DNA of 64,000 nucleotides from Penium margaritaceum (lineage: Eukaryota; Streptophyta; Zygnematophyceae; Desmidiales; Peniaceae). The notes beneath the pieces are model-generated. The model had not been told where the DNA came from. It saw only the letters and a list, made by a program, of their open reading frames with translations, and did not search any database. The first letter of the stretch is position 1. Every line of letters begins with the position of its first letter. Positions 44,530 through 54,839 of the stretch are shown here, in pieces. Made by a program: the position numbers and the translations under genes. The stretch lies in assembly GCA_023375785.1 (NCBI GenBank), contig SZWC01008545.1, positions 44,700 through 108,699 on the forward strand, read 5' to 3'.

Positions 44530-45600
44530 AGCGCATTTCTTTACGCCAAAGCAACCAAAGCAGCCGAAGCAGGCGTCGTAGCCAAGCAACCAAAGCAGCC
44601 AAAGTGGCCAAGATACTGTAACAGAGCAAGTACCTGAAGTAGCTCAACCCAAGCATCTTGGGCTGACAACACAGTTGTCCCCTCCCCCCCCTCCCCCTGC
44701 TACAGCAGCTGAAGTAGCTCAAAAGCAAATGAAGCATTCGAAAGAAGCCCAAAGCAACTCGAATCTGGTGAAGATGCCTCAATATCCCAGTAGCCCAAGC
44801 TGTTACGCAGCCGGTCCCTCTGGCTGTTTGAGTGTTCTTGTTGCAGCTTAAGCAACCTGCGGCAGCCCAAAACAGTCGTAGTAGCTTGGAGCAGCCCAAA
44901 AGCTCCCAAATCAGCTGAAGTTGCAATGCGGCGCAAGCAGCTCATGCTCCAAACGCAGCCAGGCCCTCTAGCCGTCGACGTGCAACATCAGCAGTCAAAG
45001 CAGCCCAAGGAGGTCCAAAGGAATTGAAAGCAACACTTATCAACACTTGACTGCAGGAGAAACTTCATCAGCCATGAAGCTTGAGCTACTGAAACAACCG
45101 GTCCATCTGAACGGCAGAGTTCTCTTGTAGTAGTCTAAGCTACCAGAAGCAGCCTGCGGCAGCCAGAGTAGTCTGAAGTAGCCCAAAGCAAGCTGAAGTA
45201 GCCGAAATAGCTTGCAAAGCCCATCAAATGAAGCTACTGACACAACTAGTCACTGTTTGACAGGCGGCATGCTCTTGCAATAGCTTAAGAGGCCAGAGGA
45301 GCCTGATGGATTTGACAGGAGGCCAGAGTTTCCGAAGCAACTTCAGCAACCCAGCAGCTCAAGCTGCTGATGTCACCAAACCCTCTGGTCCACAGCATGC
45401 CCTTACAATAGCCTAAGAACCTCAAGCAGTCCGAAGTAGCCGGAGTAGCCTGAGGCAGCCCAAAACAGCCTAAAGCTGTCAAGTCAAGTTATTAACTCAA
45501 CAGTTCAAGCTGCTCCGAGCGGCATGCTCTTACAACAATGTTTGAAGCGTTCTGGAGCCCTACACAGCCAAAGCAGACTGATGTTTAGTGCACCGCAAAG
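44530..45600. repeat. Diverged ~140-bp tandem repeat (satellite-like)
   Basis: Two levels of periodicity are visible. Short words of the type agcagcccaaag / gaagtagcc recur throughout. Higher-order units begin with a variant of caaccggtcc-tctg at about 44811, 44955, 45094, 45243, 45378 and 45498, that is 120-149 bp apart, often followed by gcatgctctt-caatag-ctaag. Units are strongly diverged. No protein is predicted. Confidence 0.6.
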
Positions 45601-45802
45601 GTGCCAAAGCAGTTCAAGCAACTCAATGTTTCCACAAGCTGAGGGTTCTGATGCAGTCGGCCTCTTCTTCCATTGGGGTGAGTTTCAGGAGCCCAAAGCA
45701 CACAAAGCTGCTTGGAACAGGATGGCGGAAGCCAAATGACGCGACCGCCGACGCCTAATCGGAGCCAATCGGAGCCGATCAAACAGCCACCAAAGTAGCA
45801 GC

Positions 45803-45860
45803 TTCCGGAAGGGAGCCCAATGGGAGGGATTTTCTGCCTGGACCATCTTAAAAACCAAAC
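45803..45860. repeat. Short dispersed repeat shared with 24771-24830
   Basis: About 55 bases, nearly identical at both sites, in the same orientation (core ggagggattttctgcctgg, then ccatcttaaaaacc). Confidence 0.8.
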
Positions 45861-46289
45861 CAAAAACAAATCTGCTTGGAACAGCAAACTCCGCCGGTTG
45901 GGGGATTCTTAGCAACAAAGTAAGGGCTATTGGCCTCAACACTCGCATGCTTATCCATTTTGCATTCAGTGAGGTTGCATCTGCTGAGTCTGAGCCAGCA
46001 TTGACCCTCTTTGGCATGTAAGAAATGTCGTTTGAGTTTGTCGTATCAGCAACTGTGTCGTCACACTCATGGATTTTCTGGGCAACGCTGTCATCACTAT
46101 GTTGAGCTAGCTCGCCCTCTTTGCAGAAACATTCACAATCACAGGATCTTCTACTGTTGCAAATTCTAAAGCCTCTACCAAATCCACATGCACTCATGAC
46201 GTCTTCAGAGGTTATCATTCTAAAAATTTAGCACAAAAGGCGGTGAGGAAAACATTGTAGAAAAGACAACAGACGTTGTGAGAAAAGAC
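45861..46289. other. Unassigned DNA
   Basis: No gene recognised. Confidence 0.3.
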
Positions 46290-46690
46290 AACTCCGCCGG
46301 GCCCACTCCGCCCGGCCCGCTCCGCTCGGCCCGCTCCACCCGCTCCACCTGGCCTGCTCCGCTCGGCCCACTCCGCTTGGCCCACTGCGCCCGCTCCACC
46401 TGACCCGCTCCGTTCGGTCTGCCCGCTCCGCCCGGCCCGCGTGACACGCTCGGCCCGCTCCGGTCACATCAGCAACACAAGCCGCCCCAGCAGGGAAGCC
46501 GGGCCAGCTGCATTGGACGACCATCCTGCCACGCCAGACACCAGACGCCCCAGGCACGCCAGACGTGCCGGACGCGTCAGATGCGCCAGACGCACCTAAA
46601 GCGTCCGACGCACCAGCCGCCAGCCCACGAGCCAGCAGGGCCAGTCGCGCTGGGTGCACCAGATGCACGGGACGCGCCTGACGTGCCGTC
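46290..46690. repeat. GC-rich minisatellites
   Basis: 46295-46465 is built of ccgctccgctcggc-type units. 46540-46690 is built of roughly decameric cgccagacg units. Both give repetitive frames (Gly-Pro-Ser-Gly-Ala on the minus strand) that are not taken as genes. Confidence 0.75.
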
Positions 46691-47561
46691 CTCTTTGCCA
46701 CACGCCCCTCCCCACCACCTCCTCTACCCCTTCTTCCCCGCCGCTGCCCCCATACTCCCTCTCCACCACCCCCCCTCCTCCACAACCACTTCCTCCTCTT
46801 CCCCCCCACCTCTCCTCCCCATCCACGGAACCCCCTCTCCTCCACACCACGGCCTCCCCTCCTCCTCCCAACTCTCCTACCCCTTCCTTCTCACCGCAGG
46901 CCCCTCCCTCCAGCCCTCTTCCACTTCCCCCTTCACCAACCCTCTCTCCTCCCCCTTCACGGCCTCACCACTCCCCTCCATCCCATCCTCCTCTCCCTCC
47001 CCCCTCCTCCCCTTCCTCTCCTCCTCCCGCTCCTCCCCACCAGCTACCCCTCCCCACCGCGGCCTCCCCCTCTTGCTTCCTACTCCTCCACCTCCTTGGC
47101 TGCCAGCTCCACCACATCCACCGACCCCTCCTCCTCCTACCCTCCGCGGCCCCCCCATCCTCCCCCTCCACATCCTACTCCTCCTCCTCCTCCTCGGCAG
47201 CCTGCTAACCCTCCAAGCCCTCCCCCACCTCCTTCTCCTCCCCCTCCCCCGCCCCCACGTAGGGCCTCCTCACCCTCCTCCTCATCCCTCTCCTACTCCT
47301 CACCCCCCTCCATCCCCTTCCCCCCTCCGCCACCTTCTCACTCTCCCTCACTCTGCTACCTCTTTCCTCTCCTCCCGCCACATCCCCCCCACCCCCCACC
47401 CGTGGCCCTTCGCCACCGCCCCCTACGGTACCCCATTCCTCCGCACCGCGGCCTCCCCCTCCTCCCCCCATATTTCCCTCCACCTCCACCTTGACACTGT
47501 CCCCCCCGTCCGCCTACCCCCGCCTCCTCCTCCTCCGCCCCTCCTAATTCACGGTTTCCCC
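46691..47561. repeat. Long polypyrimidine (C/T) tract
   Basis: Nearly 900 bases of C- and T-rich plus strand run into the third gap and resume briefly after it (47915-47945). The Pro-rich frame on the plus strand and the Gly/Arg-rich frame on the minus strand follow from composition. Confidence 0.85.
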
Positions 47562-47914
47562 NNNNNNNNNNNNNNNNNNNNNNNNNNNNNNNNNNNNNNN
47601 NNNNNNNNNNNNNNNNNNNNNNNNNNNNNNNNNNNNNNNNNNNNNNNNNNNNNNNNNNNNNNNNNNNNNNNNNNNNNNNNNNNNNNNNNNNNNNNNNNNN
47701 NNNNNNNNNNNNNNNNNNNNNNNNNNNNNNNNNNNNNNNNNNNNNNNNNNNNNNNNNNNNNNNNNNNNNNNNNNNNNNNNNNNNNNNNNNNNNNNNNNNN
47801 NNNNNNNNNNNNNNNNNNNNNNNNNNNNNNNNNNNNNNNNNNNNNNNNNNNNNNNNNNNNNNNNNNNNNNNNNNNNNNNNNNNNNNNNNNNNNNNNNNNN
47901 NNNNNNNNNNNNNN
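47562..47914. other. Assembly gap (N)
   Basis: 353 N inside the polypyrimidine tract. Confidence 0.99.
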
Positions 47915-47953
47915 TCCCTCCCCCCTCCCCTTCCGCCACCGACCCCACTCACC

Positions 47954-49345
47954 ATGGCAGATACAATGGCAGAAGACATTGAAAGCACCCCATCCACCTC
48001 CTCGTTTTCCCTCACCCCTTGGCATCGTGCGAATGTCCGGGCGGAGGGCAAACGCACACAGGGAGGAGTCCTGCTCCACTCGAATGGCGTCGTCAGCGCA
48101 GTGGACTCTCGACCTCGTGGCTCTCACAGCATGTCCCATGGGGCTGCCACGCCAATCTCGAAGGCCATACAACTGGCCCACACCCAGCTGCTCGCCGTCG
48201 CCAACGAGGTAGAAGGCGTCTAAGACATCTCCCACCAGATCGAGTCGTTCCTTGGACGGTTCACCATGGAACTGTATTCCTGGCTGGAGAACCGTTTCAT
48301 AGAAGTCACGGCTATAGTTGAAACAATCAACAACACGCAGACCCTGTGGATGGAGTTCCTACGACAAGCGATGAGTGAGAGAGAATAGTACATAGACACG
48401 TCAGCTGCATAGGCGGAGACCTCTTTCTCCAAGAAATTGGAAACCATGCTTGACAGCCTCCGCGGTGACGTAGGGGAGGTAATGGACCAACTCATGAGGG
48501 ACGAGAAGCCGCACCGCAAGTCCCTCTTGGAGAGGGTCAACAACCACATTTTGGGCTCGGAGACAATCCTCTACATTCTGCTTCTACCGTGGTTGGACGA
48601 TGGCAAAATTATAGAGACAGAAGAGTAGATCCAGGCCACCTCGTCCGCCCTCGCCATCGTGCTCCACCACACGCTAGTGGAGGGGCTTCCCACGCTGTTC
48701 ATGGCCAGATGCCGTGAGGAGGAGGAGGGGGCAAGGGACGGTCCCATAGCTCCCATCCTACGGGACATGCTTGCCGTCCTCCACCGGGTCGAAGAGCGCC
48801 AGGTGGAATTGATGGCCCGCCTGGCAGACCTAGGACAACGTCTCAGCAACATCGAGGCCTCTCTCTCTGTCGTACCACTCCCACAAACTGATTATCCCCT
48901 ACCAGCCGGCACCTCCACGGCCCGGGGGGCGGGGACGGAGGTCTCAAGGGAGCCGCAGCCGACCCCCTAGTATTCCCAGCAGCCCCAGTAGCCTCTACAG
49001 CACCAGCATCCCCATCAGCTGCCACAACCGCTTTTTCTCACACCCCCCGCTGAACTTGCCAGTGAAAGCGTAACCAATGTCAAGCCATCGCTTGGCTCGT
49101 CTTTGAGGGGCGGTCAGGGCGGGTCCACCAACCGCCCCCACTGGGAGCTTCACCCTGCCACCAAGCAGCGACAGAAGCTCCTCCAGCTTATGAGCCGGTG
49201 GCACCTGCGGCCCAAGGAACGGCACCTGGCCCTCTGCCTCAGCTCCAGCCTCGGCATCCCCAAGGAGGGGCTAGCCACCCCTCTGTCCCACATCAGCTCC
49301 ATTCCTTCTAGTCCCCCGATTTCCCCAGTGGGGCAGCGAAAGTAG
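47954..49345 (+). pseudogene. Gag-like coiled-coil frame with TAR stops only
   Basis: One frame of 463 codons starts at ATG 47954. It contains Glu/Arg/Leu-rich stretches of coiled-coil character (about 48230-48620 and 48760-48870) and a Pro/Gln-rich part (48960-49020). It is interrupted by TAA 48221 and TAG 48386, 48410, 48626, 48968 and 48989, but never by TGA and never by a frameshift. Each interruption sits where glutamine reads naturally, for example inside a Gln-Pro-Gln-rich block at 48989. The frame then ends at TAG 49343 and continues into a Gln-rich tract. No known domain is recognised. Position upstream of a reverse transcriptase suggests a first ORF of a non-LTR-type element. Confidence 0.5.
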
Positions 49346-49660
49346 CATAGCTAGTAGCCACAGCAACCACAACGGCATGAGGAGTAATAGCAGCAACGAC
49401 GGCATCAGCAGTAGCAGCAGCCACAACAGCAGCAGCAAGAATAGCAGCTACAGCAGCAGCAGCGACGGTAGTAGTAGCAGCAGCAGCAGCAGCCATAGCA
49501 GCAGCAACAGCAGCTATAGCAGTAGTAGCAGCAATGGCCGTAGCAGCAGCAACAATGGCCACAGCAACAGCAGCAGTCGCAGCAGTAGGTGCAGCATTAG
49601 CTATTTCTGCTGCCACAACCACAGCAGCATCACAAATACATCAGCAATAGTAGTCGTAGT
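49346..49660 (+). repeat. CAG/TAG trinucleotide tract
   Basis: In the frame of the preceding ORF this reads as runs of CAG and CAA with many TAG codons mixed in, encoding poly-Gln if TAG is counted as Gln. On the other frames it is Ser or Ala runs. Confidence 0.75.
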
Positions 49661-50075
49661 AGCAGTAGTAGCAAGTGCCACCCTTGCAACAGCAGCCATC
49701 TCTGCTACAGCTGCTCCAAAAACACCATCCGCTCCAATAGCTCTAGCACATGCTACCCCTGCTGTAGGGCCCACTAGAGACCCCACCACATGCCACTCTC
49801 CAGCTTTTGTTGAAGCTCCTACCACAGCCCCTACCCCAGCCGGGTCCACGTCATCCTGTACGCCCGCCAGCCCCATGCCTCCCCCCGGGCCAGCCGGCCT
49901 CAGTCCCCTCCTCCTGGTACCATCAGCCAGGCCAGGGGGACCTCATTCCAACTGCGGCACAGGATTGGAAGTTGCCACAGCTATCGGATCCACAATCTAG
50001 ACCCCTCTCACTCCCACAGCCACCCGCCCCCCATGCCCCTGCCGAGGGAGGGGGGACACTGATGGTGACTGGGAC
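49661..50075. other. Unassigned linker
   Basis: Pro/Ala/Thr-rich frames only; no domain recognised. Confidence 0.3.
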
Positions 50076-51580
50076 ATGGACACCCCCGGTGGAATTTGTC
50101 CCGCTCCCTCCCTCCCACGGGGTTCAAGGGTGGGGAGGGGACAGGGCCCAGCCCAGGCCTCCTTGCCCTACCATCCTCGGGCACATAGTGTTCTCATCTG
50201 CCCCCCTTCTCCGCCCACAACCCCCCTTACCTCCCCACCTTCCTCCCCATCCCTCCCTTGCCCACCACCTTTCCACCCCCCAAACTCCCCACACCCGCTC
50301 TCCCACTCCTCACACCCCCTCCTCCCCCCCCCCTCTCCCCCTCCCAGGTACTCTCTCCCCCTGAGATCACCCCCTCCCCACCTCCCCCCCTCCCCCCCGT
50401 CCCCTCCCCTGGCTGACCCCCTCCTCCCATGTTCCTCTCTGTCCCCCTCCCTCCTTCCCTCCAATCCACCACAGCCAGCTCCTCCCACCTCCATCCCCAT
50501 CCTCCCTCCCCCCGCTATACCACCCCCCTCCCATCTCTCCCTTGTGCACCAAACCCAGATCGCAGCTCTGGTCGTCGTGCGTGACTCCCACTTGGTGGTG
50601 GACCAGATGTAGGGGGCTGCCAGGGTGAAGGTAGAGCGTCTCTGCCAGCGGCGAGACCGAGCCCAGGGGATCCTTGACCCATTCATCCAGAGGGTTTTCT
50701 GCTAGATTGGACGGGAGCACAACTCAGTAGCAGACGCATTGTCTTGGCTGGGTCTCGACCTCTGTGCCCTCCGACGGAGGGACTGCCCCGGTTTCCCCGA
50801 TGCCCTTTGGTCCCTGGGCGGAGAGGCTATCCTCGACGCACAGCAGGTGGTCCTTCGAGGAGCAGATGCGCTCTTCCCGCCTCGTCCCGGACTCCTCTGG
50901 ACTCAAGACCTGACAGTCACACCCTCCTGGGAGGCTCTGGATGACTTTGCATGGGAGCGCCTATGTGGCCTCTCCCCAAGCGGGCACAACGAGGGTGAGC
51001 AGCTAGTCCAGGCTCCCAAGGCATACGTGCGCATATGCGGGGAGCTGAAATAGCGAGTGAGCGCCATCTTCGGCCGCTGCTACACCTGGGCCACCAATGC
51101 CTCCCTTCCTCCACAGATCATCCTCTCTCGCTGGATGCTGCTACTTCACCTCCACGTGCTTCTGTGCCGCGTCCCCTCCCCCGAAGAGTAGATCGGTGAC
51201 CCGTCTTTCGTCTCAGGCTGATGGTGGCGCCTTCGGGGGAGGAGGTGGGGGCCGTCCCACAAGCTGAGGCGGACAGATGACGTGATTTTGGTATTGTGCA
51301 GCCATTTTGAGGCCGGTGACTGGGCGGGGTTGCTGAAGGAGACATTAAAGCACGTACTTCCGGCCGCCCGTACCCGAGTCGTCTCCCACCCCCTCATCCA
51401 CCAGGCCGCGGCAGCATGGGGGGTGGAAGCAGCTAAGGCACGGCGGCGGACGGTGAGTCTCGCCCATGCAGGCGCGATCGCCCATGCAGTGCAGCAGTTT
51501 GAGGACCGCCCCTCCGTGGCGGGCACGGCTGAGACTGTCGTGGCCCTCCTCGAGTGTCACAAAAAAGAACGGACATCCTG
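50076..51580 (+). pseudogene. N-terminal part of retroelement pol-like protein
   Basis: One frame runs from 50076 to TGA 51228-51230. It begins in a Pro/Ser-rich pyrimidine stretch (to about 50550) and continues into ordinary protein-like sequence. It is broken only by TAG 50610, 50703, 51051 and 51189, each at a plausible Gln. After a frameshift near 51230 the sequence resumes (about 51285-51580) with Leu-Leu-Lys-Glu-Thr-Leu and a stretch Ala-Arg-Arg-Arg-Thr-Val-Ser-Leu-Ala-His-Ala-Gly. This resembles the region found before the RT domain in a widespread group of algal and protist RT proteins. The family is inferred from order and style rather than a firm motif. Confidence 0.4.
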
Positions 51581-52330
51581 ACCATGCTCCTTGGCAAGGT
51601 TCTCTGGAGCATGACAGCAAGGCATAAACAGTGCCTAGCACAAGAAGCGCCAAGCATGTCTATCCATGCTGAGGACAAGGCCTACAACAGGCAGGAGACT
51701 TTGGCACACCATCGTGCTTTTCACTCCAGGAGCTTCTCAAATCAACACCCCAAGCACCCTCAGGCACGCACCATTTTGCGCACCCACCATCGGCAGACAT
51801 GCTTCCTGTGGTCATAGCATCTCTGCACCATCCGCACGCCTGCCACCTGTGCCCAAACCGTCGAGGCCCACACCGTCTATGCCCTAACCATCTGCGACCA
51901 TAGTGTCCTCGCCCACACTGCACCCACACCGTCTGTGCACACACGCTGTCTGCCTACAAACAGACTCCACACTCACCACTGACACAAAATCTGTTCCTGA
52001 CTCACTCCATGACCACTCAAGCTCGTCAAGTCCGGACGTTGGGCAACCATCCGCAAATAGGTGGGTCATCCAATAATATGGCTCCTCAACAGCACGGCAG
52101 CCACCTCAGTGGTTGGCTCCTGATGGCATCTCACAGGATGGATTCACGGGACGCCTCACCCTGTCAACCACATGACCGAGTCACAACGGCGTGCCAACCG
52201 TGGCAGCGGCACACCGCACAGCTGCAGCTGTGTCGTTTGGTGCCCAACTGGGTTGCTTCTACAGCTGTGATCAAAATGCTACAGATGGCAACTCATCTCT
52301 TGGTTACCCATGTCTAAGGCTACTGCCACA
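51581..52330. other. Unassigned linker with short repeats
   Basis: Contains a weak minisatellite of cacaccgtctgtgcc-like words (about 51840-51960). No domain recognised. Confidence 0.35.
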
Positions 52331-52774
52331 GAAAAACTACTACCACACCCTCACTTCCCAAAAAAACTCCCTCAAACCATTGACCGCTCTGCCTAGAGAA
52401 CCCCAGGAGCCCTTCTCCCATCCCGCACCGTCCTCCGCTCTAACGTCGGTGCCTGCTACAACCTCAGCCTGCATCTTTGCATCGAGCGAAGGCGACGAGC
52501 GAGGTGATGTTGGGGCCATCGAGCCGGCACCTCGCAATGCCTCCTCCACTCCTGCGACTGAAATCATCTCTGGTTCTAGTGCTGCCAGATTGCCATGTAT
52601 CGCTGCTGCTTCCGATGCACCACTGCCCCAGCTGCCACTGCTGCTGGTGCTGCTGCTGCTGCACCCACCTTCCCTGGTTGCACCGGCTGCTGGTGCTTCC
52701 TCCTCCTCTTCCTCCTCCTCGTCTTCACCTTTGGATTCTTCCTCACGGTCTGAGAAGCGAGGGGCACTGAATGC
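52331..52774 (+). other. Ser/Pro/Ala-rich low-complexity segment
   Basis: tcctcctc and ctgctgctg runs encode Ser and Leu tracts. Probably a linker ahead of the RT domain. Confidence 0.4.
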
Positions 52775-54750
52775 TTGCAGGAGGAGGTGCTCAGGGAGGC
52801 ACCACGTGGCTCCAGCGCGGGGCCAATCGGCCTCACTACGGACCTGCTTTGTGACCTTGTCCTGGACGCGCCAGCGGTTCTGGAGGCCCTTGGAGGGGCC
52901 CTCCACCACATGCTCGAGGGCTGTCTACCAGCCAAGGTTGCTTCCTACATGAGCCGCAACAGTCTCATCCCGGTGCTGAAAGAGTCCTCGGAGGAGGAAG
53001 GGGTGCATCCTATCATGGTGGACAATGTGTGGACGCGACTAGCGGGGAAGGTGCTCCTGCTCCACAACAAGGATAAGCTGAATTCCATCCTCCAACACTA
53101 TCAGTACAGAGTGGGCATGTCCGACGGTGCAGCTCTCCTGTACAAGGGATCAAGGCCATCCTCGTACTAAACCCATCCTTCTGGCTGCTTCGACTTGACA
53201 TCCGTAACGCCTTCAACAAGGTGGAGTGGACGTCGGTATTGATGGAAATGCTCGACTCAGGCCTGTGGTCTTCGATCGGTTCCTCCTCTTCAACGTCGAC
53301 ACACCTGTCGTCCTGGAGAGCGCCTACGGCGTCCGCTAGGATGAACCACTGGGCCCTGCACTCTTCAACCTCTCTCTGGCTCCCGCTGTACAAGCGGGCT
53401 CCCGGGTCCTGGTGGTGGAGAGTGGTGCTCAACTCACGTACATCAGCGTCTACCAGGGCAATGCGACCATCTGCGGACCACCCAAACTCCTGGGGGCCTG
53501 CATGGCGGCCTTTGTGGAGGTCGCGGTGCTCCGCGGCCTATGCGTCCAGCCTGGGAAGTGCCTGCTCTGGCAGCACTCGGCAGAGGCCGTCCCGCTCACG
53601 CTCAAAGTGATGCTCCGGAAGACCCGAGGAGTGGAGGTTCCGGGCTGTCCGGTAGGTGCCCAGGATTTTCACGAGGGGTGTGCAGAGGCGTGGCTGTCGC
53701 AGCAAACCTGCGATCTCCTGCAGCTCGGCCACATGGAGGATGTCCAAGCGGTGATGATCCTCGTTCGGCTCTGTGTCATCCCTCGGGTGGAATTTTGCAT
53801 GCGGGCTCTGCCTCCCAAGCGATGGTGGCTGGCAGTGTTGCAGCGGTTCGTCGAGGCGGTGTGGAAGGCAGTCCTCTCACTACTGTAGGTGATGGCGGCT
53901 CCAGACAGAGGTACAGAGGACAGGGACTTGCAGCAGCTTGTCCAGTGGCAGGTGCAGCGGCCCTTCCGCATCGGCGGCACTGGACTCCCGTGACCGGACG
54001 CCGCTCGCCTTTGCATACACCATGGGCTCACACCTCCACACACTAGTCTCCAACTTTGGCTCCTTCCTGCCTTCCTCTCAGACCCTCAAGTTCCTCACCC
54101 CCCTGTGGCAGCGAGTGGAGGAGAAGCTCCTAGTGCAGATGTTCCATGCCTTTCCCTCTCTAGATGGCCTGCAACACGCACCTGCGCCACACCTCTACCA
54201 ACAGCTGAGCAAGGTGTGGTACGCGAGCCGACAGGAGCGGTGGGTGGAGGAGGCAGGTGCAGTGGCGTTGCGACACTGTGCATGTGCAGGTCCGGCAAGC
54301 TGCGGGCCGAGCATGGGGTGCTGCCACCGCGCGCAGAGCAGGTGTTGGGCCACAGTGACGCGGGGCAGCGTTCTATGGCTCCAGGCCACGCCGTCGGGGG
54401 AGGACGACCGGACCTTCCTCCCAGAAGCAGACTTCTGGCTCCATGCACAGCTCTAGCTAGGCATCCCCCTCGCACACCTGGAGTAGGTGGAGATCCACTC
54501 TCTCGAGCCGGCTGTAGTGACCCGGTGAGGGAGACGCGATCTGGCGTGTTCACAATGCCATCCAAGACAAGCTCGCTGATGTATGTTGAGAGCACCGTCT
54601 TCTCGTCTACGTGTAGCCAACAGACGTTCTTCCTCTGCCGAGGGGACCGAGGTATCTACGACCGGACTTCACCTGGGTGGACCACAACCTTGGCATCATG
54701 TGGGTGCTGGACGTCACGACGGTGGATGCACAGAGGTATGGTTGATTGAG
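52775..54750 (+). pseudogene. Non-LTR-type reverse transcriptase with endonuclease-like tail
   Basis: RT blocks in order: Gly-Pro-Ile-Gly-Leu-Thr-Thr-Asp-Leu-Leu (about 52820-52850); an Arg-Asn-Ser-Leu-Ile-Pro-Val-Leu-Lys block and Arg-Leu-Ala-Gly-Lys (52950-53052); motif A Leu-Arg-Leu-Asp-Ile-Arg-Asn-Ala-Phe-Asn-Lys (about 53187-53220); motif B Gly-Val-Arg-stop-Asp-Glu-Pro-Leu-Gly-Pro-Ala-Leu-Phe with TAG 53337 at the Gln; and motif C region Tyr-Gln-Gly-Asn-Ala-Thr (about 53452-53470), where the catalytic Asp-Asp is lost. The frame shifts near 53148 and 53280. The tail (54540-54740) has His-Asn-Ala-Ile-Gln-Asp, Arg-Pro-Asp-Phe and Val-Leu-Asp-Val-Thr, like the restriction-type endonuclease end of R2-class elements. 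The RT call is firm; the clade is tentative. Confidence 0.65.
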
Positions 54751-54839
54751 GCCATTTCATATACTATTTTTTTAGTGTGTGCCTTGAGTGTGCTCTCATC
54801 AAAGGGAGTTCTTAGCACCCGTTCCTACACTCCTCATGT

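Noticed and set aside
46581-48212. 543-codon Pro-rich open frame on the plus strand
   Set aside because: It runs through the N gap and owes its openness to the polypyrimidine composition; the minus strand is equally open. No domain is present.
50124-50686. Gly/Arg/Glu-rich minus-strand frames
   Set aside because: Complement of a pyrimidine-rich Pro/Ser stretch; composition artefact.
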